20,386 bases of DNA from UBA6522 sp036231525. Lineage in GTDB: Bacteria; Pseudomonadota; Gammaproteobacteria; Steroidobacterales; Rariloculaceae. Position numbers and translations under genes: made by a program. The stretch is from NCBI GenBank assembly GCA_036231525.1, contig JAZAGZ010000080.1, positions 1 through 20,386 of the forward strand, read 5' to 3'. Shown piece after piece: positions 15,103 through 20,386 of this stretch (its first letter is position 1; every line of letters starts with the position of its first letter). The notes beneath the pieces are model-generated. The model saw only the letters and a list, made by a program, of their open reading frames with translations. It was not told the DNA's origin and made no database searches.

Positions 15103-15357
15103 GTGAATATCCGTCAATCAGCCCTAATCATCCCCCTCGTCTTGGTTGTCTCAATCGTCAGAGCGCATGACGGTCTGCATGGACCCGTCGTGCAATACGA
15201 TATCGATCGGAACGACCAACTATCGCTGAGCGAGTACGTAGCCTACATAGAAGCGAAAGACGGCCAGACAAAGACGGAGGCTGAGAGTGCGTTCGCCGCA
15301 CTCGATACAGATAACAGTGGCTATTTGAGTAACGCGGAATTTATTCTCAGTCTGTAG
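15103..15357 (+). CDS. Small secreted EF-hand calcium-binding protein
   Basis: An 84-residue protein starting with GTG at 15103, with AGGA 6 nt ahead. The N-terminal signal peptide is about residues 1-21 (ending VSIVRA-H). Two EF-hand loops follow. The first is DIDRNDQLSLSE (D33, D35, N37, Q39, S41, E44). The second is DTDNSGYLSNAE (D68, D70, S72, Y74, S76, E79). Both have the required 12-residue spacing with a terminal glutamate. A periplasmic or secreted calcium sensor or buffer is likely; the partner is unknown. It is transcribed away from the lectin-like gene and the 126-nt space between them must carry both promoters. Confidence 0.87.
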   Translation: MNIRQSALIIPLVLVVSIVRAHDGLHGPVVQYDIDRNDQLSLSEYVAYIEAKDGQTKTEAESAFAALDTDNSGYLSNAEFILSL

Positions 15358-15425
15358 TAATTAAGAATTTTAGTCGGACAAAACAGCAATGCCCCCGACC
15401 TCCAGAACAAAACGGAGACCGGTTG

Positions 15426-16484
15426 TTAAAGCACGCGCCTAAGGGTCCATGCGCCCGAAACATGAACCTCAGAGACCTCGGTTGCCATCCCTTCGCCTTC
15501 GGCTGTGAAGATGAACCCAATACCGCAGCTGCACTCAAACACGGTCTCGGACCGCGGAAGAAGCAGTGATTTCCCAGACTCAGTGTATTGTGTATCTGGC
15601 GGACTCCTTCGCAAAAACAGCGAACCGTCTTCCAGCGTGACATCGACTGTGACCGGGCTGCTGAATAAGCGCCCTCTGTATGTACCAACGTATTTGGCAA
15701 GAACCTCCTGAGGGACGTCCACGACGATTGCCCCGGCGTCCGTATTCTCGTCAACCCAATGTCTGTTTCCTTCGGAGCCCTCATTGCATACGGTCTCGAG
15801 CAACTCGTCGTCAGCCACGAATTCCATCGCGACGGACGCATGCAGCGGTGAATCGAATGTACCGGGATCGTCGTATGTAACGTCCAGCTGCATATGCCCG
15901 AAGTCCAAGCGACGGTAGCGCTCCGTGATGCGCAAGTTCTCGGTGTGCGATAACCCTCGGCGGTGCAGCCAGGTTCTATCGTTGTAGCCATTGCTCTCGA
16001 CTACCAGGGTGTCGCCGTCCCAACGGCCGACGGAGTAGCCCATCCAGGTTGGATGCGGATTCGGCTCAAGTGTGCGCCCATCCATAAAAATCTGTCGATA
16101 CGTCAGGTCGTGGTGAAGGATCGCAGTCACGGTCGAACTCTGCACAATCCTTTGCATCTGTCGCTCCCTGGTGAGGTGCGCTGGCCCATGCGGCAGGCAT
16201 TGATATTCAGGCTTATCATCGAAGAAGCGCCTTTCACGTTCAGTCATCAGCGTGCGCGCCCACTCATGGGCTTTACTCGGATCGAGCATGTCACCGCTCA
16301 CGCCCACAAGGACCCATAATCCCGCCAGATCAGGGTGACCATCAGCAGAACGCGGCACGGGCGCGGATAGATCCGGCTCGCCGTCGACTGTGCGCGGAAT
16401 ACCCGGTGTAGCCAGGGTCAGCCACTGTGCCGCCAGGGGTGTGGTTGACGCCAACAAAACCAATGTCGCGAGTTGACGTTTCAT
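15426..16484 (-). CDS. Secreted protein of unknown function, paralog 1 of a tandem pair
   Basis: A 352-residue exported protein with signal peptide MKRQLATLVLLASTTPLAA-Q. Visible signatures are PRTVDGEPDLSAPVPRSADGHPDLAGLWV near the N terminus, then ERRFFDDKPEYQCLPHGPAHLT, TYRQIFMDGRTLEPNPHPTW followed by GYSVGRWDGDTLVVESNGYNDRTWL, ITERYRRLDFGHMQLDVTYDDP, and a C-terminal domain with YVGTYRG and ETVFECSCGIGFIFT. Relatives of this kind are common as unannotated secreted proteins in Acidobacteriota and some gammaproteobacteria, often near DUF6152 genes. No catalytic motif is recognised; the C-terminal YVGTYRG part recalls beta-barrel domains appended to serine hydrolases. GAGGG lies just ahead of the ATG. 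It is a duplicate of the gene at 16530-17600. Confidence 0.88.
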   Translation of the reverse strand: MKRQLATLVLLASTTPLAAQWLTLATPGIPRTVDGEPDLSAPVPRSADGHPDLAGLWVLVGVSGDMLDPSKAHEWARTLMTERERRFFDDKPEYQCLPHGPAHLTRERQMQRIVQSSTVTAILHHDLTYRQIFMDGRTLEPNPHPTWMGYSVGRWDGDTLVVESNGYNDRTWLHRRGLSHTENLRITERYRRLDFGHMQLDVTYDDPGTFDSPLHASVAMEFVADDELLETVCNEGSEGNRHWVDENTDAGAIVVDVPQEVLAKYVGTYRGRLFSSPVTVDVTLEDGSLFLRRSPPDTQYTESGKSLLLPRSETVFECSCGIGFIFTAEGEGMATEVSEVHVSGAWTLRRVL

Positions 16485-16496
16485 GCTGCCCTCAAA

Positions 16497-16518
16497 TTTC
16501 GGCCAAAAGCGGTCATTC
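16497..16518. repeat. Degenerate copy of a dispersed short repeat
   Basis: TTTCGGCCAAAAGC followed by GGTCATTC matches the better copy near 18207 at 21 of 22 positions. The left hairpin arm is lost here. It sits in the gap between the two tandem paralogs, just upstream of paralog 1. Confidence 0.65.
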
Positions 16519-16529
16519 GTTAACGATTG

Positions 16530-17600
16530 TTAAAACACGCGCATGAAGGTATATGCGCCCGTAACATGAACTTCGGCAACCTGGGTCGCCATCCCCTCGT
16601 CCCCGCGAGTGAAGATGTACCCCCAACCACAGCTGCACTCGAACGTGGTCTCGGATCGAGGAAAGAGCCGCAGTTGCCCATCACCGTTCCTCAACCTGTT
16701 CCCACGACCGCTCCGCTGCATCACCAGCGCACCGTCTTCCAGAATGACTTCGACGGTGATAAGGCTATTCGACCAATACCCCCTGTACGTGCCGACGTAT
16801 GCTTCAAGAATCTCCGGCGCCACCTCCACAGCGGCGGCCTCAGCATCCGTGACCGCACCACCCCAGTGGCTGCGTCCCTCAGAAGCCTCGTTACACACCT
16901 CCTCGAGCATCTCGTCGTCAGCCGCGAGTTCCATCTCGACATTTGCATGTAGCGGTGAATCGAACGTATTGGGATCCTCGTAGATGACTTCCAGCTGCAT
17001 GTGCCCGAAGGCCAATCGACGGTAGCGTTCCGTGATGCGCAGACTCTCAGTGTGCCCCAGACCCCGGCGGTGCAGCCAGGTTTTGTCATTGAAGCCATTG
17101 CTCTCCACGATCAGCGCATCACCGTCCCAGCGACCAACGGAATAGCCCGTCCAGGTTGGATGCGGATTCGGCTCAAGTGTACGACCGTCCGTGAAAATCT
17201 GGCGATAGGTCAGGTCACCGTTAAGGATTGCGATCAGGTTTGAGTGCTGCACGATCCTTCGCACCGCTGTCGCAGTGTTACTCAACGTGAGGTAAGCAGG
17301 TCCAGTGGGCAGGCAATGAAAACGAGGGTTATCATCGAAGAAGTGTCTCTCACGTTCAGTCATCAGCGTGCGCGCCCACTCATGGACCTTACTCGGATCG
17401 AACAGGTCGCCGCTCACATCCCTGGGGACCCATAATCCCGCCAGATCAGGGTGCCCATCAGCGGAACGCGGCACGGGTGCAGATAAATCCGGCTCGCCGT
17501 CGGCTGTGCGCGGAATACCCGGTGTAGCCAGGGTCAGCCACTGTGCCGCCAATGGCGTGGTTGACGCCAACAAAACCAATGTCGCGAGTTGACGTTTCAT
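16530..17600 (-). CDS. Secreted protein of unknown function, paralog 2 of a tandem pair
   Basis: A 356-residue homolog of the gene at 15426-16484, on the same strand. The first 58 residues, including the signal peptide and the DGEPDLSAPVPRSADGHPDLAGLWV motif, differ at a single position (A for V at residue 33). Divergence rises towards the C terminus, where WSNSLITVEVILEDGALVMQRS and ETTFECSCGWGYIFT still align. A short insertion (SNTATAVRR in place of RERQMQR) distinguishes the two in the middle. ATG 17600 is chosen because the signal peptide begins there and GGGGGCAGC precedes it; the frame is open up to 17666 without signal-peptide character. It is transcribed away from the DUF6152 gene. 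The function is unknown. Confidence 0.88.
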   Translation of the reverse strand: MKRQLATLVLLASTTPLAAQWLTLATPGIPRTADGEPDLSAPVPRSADGHPDLAGLWVPRDVSGDLFDPSKVHEWARTLMTERERHFFDDNPRFHCLPTGPAYLTLSNTATAVRRIVQHSNLIAILNGDLTYRQIFTDGRTLEPNPHPTWTGYSVGRWDGDALIVESNGFNDKTWLHRRGLGHTESLRITERYRRLAFGHMQLEVIYEDPNTFDSPLHANVEMELAADDEMLEEVCNEASEGRSHWGGAVTDAEAAAVEVAPEILEAYVGTYRGYWSNSLITVEVILEDGALVMQRSGRGNRLRNGDGQLRLFPRSETTFECSCGWGYIFTRGDEGMATQVAEVHVTGAYTFMRVF

Positions 17601-17631
17601 GCTGCCCCCAGAATCAAAACCAGTACTAAGA

Positions 17632-17660
17632 TTGACTGCATCGTAGCCTATCTCTACGCT
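17632..17660 (+). promoter_or_regulatory. Weak candidate promoter for the DUF6152 gene
   Basis: TTGACT at 17632-17637 is a good -35 hexamer; 17 nt later TACGCT (17655-17660) is a poor -10. The position, about 54 nt ahead of the start codon, is suitable. Confidence 0.25.
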
Positions 17661-17713
17661 GCCCACTATTACGTAAGCTGACTTAGCACTTGATCTATAA
17701 GAGGACCCCGGTC

Positions 17714-18103
17714 ATGAGAATTTTGTTCATGGGTTTCGTCGGTGCGACGTGGCTTCTGGCGGCTGTACCCGCTGCACCACACCACTCGTTTGCCGCCGAG
17801 TTCGACGTCAACCGACCCGTGAAGTTGACGGGCACCATCACGAGAATCGAATGGACGAACCCCCACTCGTGGCTCTTCATCGACACCGAAGACGACGACG
17901 GTAATGTTCAGAACTGGGCGATTGAACTTATCAGTACAAACGGGCTGCTCCGGCGGGGCTGGACACGCGACACAGTGAATGCAGGCGACATCGTCGACGT
18001 TGAAGGGTTTGGCGCAAGGGATGGCACCAATACCGGAAACGCAACTACGGTCACTATGACAAACACGGGCGAGCGACTTTGGGAGAGTTCCTCTGCGCAA
18101 TAG
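17714..18103 (+). CDS. DUF6152 family secreted protein
   Basis: A 129-residue exported protein. ATG 17714 is preferred over the in-frame ATG at 17690 because GAGG lies 9 nt ahead of it and the signal peptide MRILFMGFVGATWLLAAVPAAP starts there. The mature part begins HHSFAAEFDVNRPVKLTGTITRIEWTNPHSWLFIDTEDDDGNVQNWAIEL, the hallmark of DUF6152, and continues RRGWTRDTVNAGDIVDVEGFGARDGT. This is a small all-beta, probably OB-like domain in the periplasm; the paired histidines and NPHSW could bind a metal, but that is inference. The function is not established. It is divergent from paralog 2 and followed by the metallo-beta-lactamase-fold gene on the same strand. Confidence 0.92.
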   Translation: MRILFMGFVGATWLLAAVPAAPHHSFAAEFDVNRPVKLTGTITRIEWTNPHSWLFIDTEDDDGNVQNWAIELISTNGLLRRGWTRDTVNAGDIVDVEGFGARDGTNTGNATTVTMTNTGERLWESSSAQ

Positions 18104-18195
18104 CCGCGAGCCGTTCTCGCAACCCTGGCTCACTAAGCTGCGCTTAGCACGCGTTATGCGTACCCTAAAGTGGCGCCGATTCGGGTCTGAGTAGT

Positions 18196-18229
18196 TGAGC
18201 GTCTGCTTTCGGCCAAAAGCGGACATTCA
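18196..18229. repeat. Dispersed hairpin repeat ('MSAFGRKQT' type)
   Basis: GTCTGCTTT (18201-18209) and AAAGCGGAC (18216-18224) form a 9-bp stem with one G-T pair around a 6-nt loop CGGCCA, flanked by an outer TGA/TCA pair. Read on the minus strand it gives ATG TCC GCT TTT GGC CGA AAG CAG ACG, i.e. MSAFGRKQT, which accounts for an open frame starting at 18226. A degenerate second copy lies at 16497-16518. It is an intergenic palindromic element between DUF6152 and the hydrolase gene. Confidence 0.75.
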
Positions 18230-18252
18230 GCCTACAAACCGCGTTAAGATTG

Positions 18253-18288
18253 CGACCGGCAGGTCGTCTCGCTCAGCAGGCTGCCTGC
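18253..18288 (+). other. Two short leader hairpins ahead of the hydrolase gene
   Basis: CGACC-GGCA-GGTCG (18253-18266) and GCAGG-CTG-CCTGC (18276-18288) are perfect 5-bp stems in the space upstream of the start at 18320. They may form structure in the mRNA leader or overlap a promoter. Stems this short can be chance. Confidence 0.3.
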
Positions 18289-18319
18289 ACTAATAAGAAG
18301 TCTCTGTGGAGGGAAGATA

Positions 18320-19990
18320 ATGAAGAAGTTCTGGATCCTTTCTGTGCTATTCCTATTCCTGGGCGTTTCGGTGCACGCGCAGCAGTTTCCGCCCGGGTTC
18401 GTCGATCCGATGCCTCTGCTAGCGGCGGCGTCTGAGGAGATTGGTGAACAGAACTTCCAGTGCGTCACATTCTCAGGCACCGGCTACAGCGGCGGGGTAG
18501 GACAGACCTATGAAAATGCCGTCAATATCGACTGGGATCGCATTGAGATGGCTAACTACACCCGCACTATCAACTGGGAAACCGCAACGAGCATAGAAAC
18601 CTTCGACCGGACGCCAGGACTCAACCCCGCCTCCTGGAAATACGGACTCGGTTGGATGGGCGGCACGCCCACCCAGAAACAGACGCGCCAGACCTTTATC
18701 GTGAACGGCGATACCGGGTGGGCGATTGATGGTGACGGACCGCCGGTGGCTGCCACAGTTGAGGACGCGGAACGGTGGCAATTGGACGTCTGGCTGAATC
18801 CCCCGGGCTTTCTTAAAGCGGCTCGCATGCCGGGTGCTAACCCCGAGGCCTTCTGGCGCTGGGAGCAAATCGAGATGGGACGCGACGGCAACGTCGTCAA
18901 CCTCACGAAAATGCACGTCGTGTCGATCACGATGCTGGGCAAGTACCGCGTGAATGCCACCATCAACCCGCAGAACCAGATTCAGCGCATCCACGTGATG
19001 GTAAGCGAACCAGCGCTCGGCGATTTCAATATCGAGCAAGAATCCACAAACCAGCAGCAATTCGGCAATGTGAAGTGGCCGACCAACTGGCACTCTCATC
19101 AGGGCTGGGACGACAATTGGCAGTTCGCCAGCGATAGCACCGGCCACAATGCCTACGGTGGTACGTTCCCGAACGTACAGCCAAACGTCTGCCCGGATTC
19201 AGTTCCAGTGCCTGCGAACCTGCAACCGTCCCCAAGACCGGACCCGGAGATGGTGATCGTCGAAAGAATGGCCGAAGGCGTCTACCTACTGGGTGGCGGA
19301 CCCGCCAATAGCTACATGGTGGAATTCGAGGACTGGGTAGCAGTGTTTGATGCACCGATCAACGAAAAGCGTAGCCTGGCGGTCATTGAAGAGGTCGTGA
19401 AGCTAGTCCCAAACAAGCCGATCCGGTGGCTGATCAACTCTCACGTGCACTTCGACCACATCGGAGGACTTCGCACCTACCTGCACATCGGATCTACGAT
19501 TGTCACACACCGAAAGAATATCGGGATGCTGAACCGAGACGTGCTGAACTACCGGACTCAAGGCGTCGATCCCGATATCACTTCGCTGTGGCCACCAACT
19601 GAGTTGGCGGAGGGTTACAACTACGAAGCAATCAACGAGAACTTTGTGATTACTGACAACGAACGCATTATGCGCGTTTACTACGTCCAGCCCCTGAGTC
19701 ATGCTACCGGGATGCTGATGGCGTACCTGCCCGAAGAGAAGATCGCCTTCCAAGCGGACCTCTTCAACACGCATGAACCCCCTCCGGCCGAACCGACGCC
19801 TGCCATGCAAAGTTTCTTCAACCAGATTCAACGGATGTCGTTGGATATTGAGACGGTTGCACCGTCACACGGTCAGCCCGTGCCCTATTCAGATTTTGTT
19901 GAAGCTATGGGTGATGGGGCCAGGCTCTGCGAGACCGTGATTTCTGGCGGGGCCGTTGGGATGGTGCCCTGTGAGACCGTAGATCACTAG
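18320..19990 (+). CDS. Secreted metallo-beta-lactamase-fold hydrolase with long N-terminal domain
   Basis: A 556-residue exported protein. GGAGG stands about 7 nt ahead of ATG 18320 and the signal peptide is MKKFWILSVLFLFLGVSVHA-QQ. Residues about 25-300 form an unassigned beta-rich domain. The C-terminal part (about 308-545) is a metallo-beta-lactamase fold: YLLGGGPANSYMVEF at its start, the zinc motif HVHFDH (H375, H377, D379, H380), the third-ligand histidine in PLSHATGMLMAYLP, the bridging aspartate in IAFQADLFN, and the last histidine in PSHGQPVPY. All the metal ligands appear to be present, so it should be an active, dinuclear hydrolase in the periplasm or outside the cell. The substrate is unknown. 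It follows the DUF6152 gene after a 216-nt gap with a hairpin repeat and is followed by a transglycosylase gene. Confidence 0.93.
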   Translation: MKKFWILSVLFLFLGVSVHAQQFPPGFVDPMPLLAAASEEIGEQNFQCVTFSGTGYSGGVGQTYENAVNIDWDRIEMANYTRTINWETATSIETFDRTPGLNPASWKYGLGWMGGTPTQKQTRQTFIVNGDTGWAIDGDGPPVAATVEDAERWQLDVWLNPPGFLKAARMPGANPEAFWRWEQIEMGRDGNVVNLTKMHVVSITMLGKYRVNATINPQNQIQRIHVMVSEPALGDFNIEQESTNQQQFGNVKWPTNWHSHQGWDDNWQFASDSTGHNAYGGTFPNVQPNVCPDSVPVPANLQPSPRPDPEMVIVERMAEGVYLLGGGPANSYMVEFEDWVAVFDAPINEKRSLAVIEEVVKLVPNKPIRWLINSHVHFDHIGGLRTYLHIGSTIVTHRKNIGMLNRDVLNYRTQGVDPDITSLWPPTELAEGYNYEAINENFVITDNERIMRVYYVQPLSHATGMLMAYLPEEKIAFQADLFNTHEPPPAEPTPAMQSFFNQIQRMSLDIETVAPSHGQPVPYSDFVEAMGDGARLCETVISGGAVGMVPCETVDH

Positions 19991-20044
19991 TGGTTCCGAC
20001 CCATGATCAACACGCACCTTATACGAATTTACTGGGGGGCAGGA

Positions 20045-20386
20045 GTGCAGACAATTAAGGTCACTCTATTTGTAACTCTCTGCTTTGCGTTACTGGGCTG
20101 GGCTATTCCAGCCCAGACGCAAACACAACCCTTTCCCGAATGGCTTGCAGAATTTCGCGCCGAGGCACTAGCTAGCGGCATCTCGGCAGAAGTACTGGAC
20201 GTAGCGCTGACTGGTATCGAACCTGTTGAACGAGTTGTTGAGCGCGATCGTAATCAAGCCGAATCTAGGCTCGATTTCTGGACTTATATCGACCGCGTTG
20301 TCACCACCGGACGCATTGAAGAGGGTCAGCGCCGTCTCACCGAACATCGCGATCTTCTTGATGACGTTGCTCGACGTTACGGCATT
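20045..20386 (+). CDS. Lytic murein transglycosylase, MltB-like (5' part, continues past the window)
   Basis: 114 codons are present before the window ends in frame. GTG 20045 is preferred: GGGGGG lies 5 nt ahead and a signal peptide follows directly (MQTIKVTLFVTLCFALLGWAIPAQ). An in-frame ATG at 20003 would add 14 residues. After the signal, FPEWLAEFRAEALASGISAEVLDVAL, then VVERDRNQAESRLDFWTYIDRVVTTGRIEEGQRRL and LLDDVARRYGI are the N-terminal signature of SLT_2/MltB-type transglycosylases, which cleave peptidoglycan glycan strands with formation of 1,6-anhydromuramic acid. The catalytic glutamate lies beyond the window and cannot be checked. The gene lies 54 nt after the hydrolase stop, possibly co-transcribed. 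Confidence 0.88.
   Translation, partial: MQTIKVTLFVTLCFALLGWAIPAQTQTQPFPEWLAEFRAEALASGISAEVLDVALTGIEPVERVVERDRNQAESRLDFWTYIDRVVTTGRIEEGQRRLTEHRDLLDDVARRYGI

Noticed and set aside
15347..15991. Long minus-strand open frame in another frame of paralog 1
   Set aside because: Shadow of the paralog gene, which has a signal peptide, a ribosome-binding site and a homologous copy; this frame has none of them.
18133..18147. CTAAGC-TGC-GCTTAG hairpin as DUF6152 terminator
   Set aside because: Six-bp stem with a 3-nt loop and no T tract; may be chance.
17669..18226. Minus-strand open frame of 185 codons opposite the DUF6152 gene
   Set aside because: It begins inside the dispersed hairpin repeat (MSAFGRKQT), overlaps the well-supported DUF6152 gene completely and has no family signature.
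18473..19147. Minus-strand open frame of 224 codons inside the hydrolase gene
   Set aside because: Antisense shadow of a high-GC gene with complete catalytic motifs; no start signal or family features.

Overview
The window is from a Gram-negative bacterium: it encodes several exported proteins with signal peptides, a periplasmic-type di-heme peroxidase and an MltB-like murein transglycosylase. The mix of a HemQ-containing heme operon with DUF6152 and 'PRTADGxPDLSGxW'-type secreted proteins recalls Acidobacteriota or a deep-branching uncultured gammaproteobacterial lineage. The sequence alone does not decide this.

Left edge (1-2065). A truncated di-heme cytochrome c peroxidase gene on the minus strand diverges from a plus-strand APH-fold small-molecule kinase gene.

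Centre (2235-13654). Eleven plus-strand genes are packed with 1-8 bp overlaps or gaps of at most 16 nt: hemA, hemC, hemD, hemB, hemL, a sensor histidine kinase, an OmpR/PhoB-type response regulator, hemE, a hemQ-like chlorite-dismutase-family gene, hemH and an FAD amine-oxidase-like gene. Together they lead from glutamyl-tRNA to uroporphyrinogen III and on to iron-loaded porphyrin. A classical coproporphyrinogen/protoporphyrinogen oxidase (hemF, hemN or hemY/cgoX) is missing, and the FAD oxidoreductase sits where one would be expected. HemQ together with a Cys-rich ferrochelatase suggests the coproporphyrin-dependent route known from Actinobacteria and Firmicutes. The leader in front of hemA holds a plausible promoter, a 10-bp palindrome and an 11-bp-phased direct repeat that could be an operator for the operon's own response regulator.

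Right part (13682-20386). This is accessory in character. It holds an AT-rich membrane protein gene; a secreted lectin-like protein gene followed by a long perfect inverted repeat; a small secreted EF-hand protein; two tandem paralogous secreted proteins that are almost identical at the 5' end; a DUF6152 protein; a large secreted metallo-beta-lactamase-fold hydrolase; and the start of an MltB-type lytic transglycosylase. A short dispersed repeat occurs twice here. No tRNA, rRNA, CRISPR array or transposase was seen, and no stretch over 300 nt lacks a gene.
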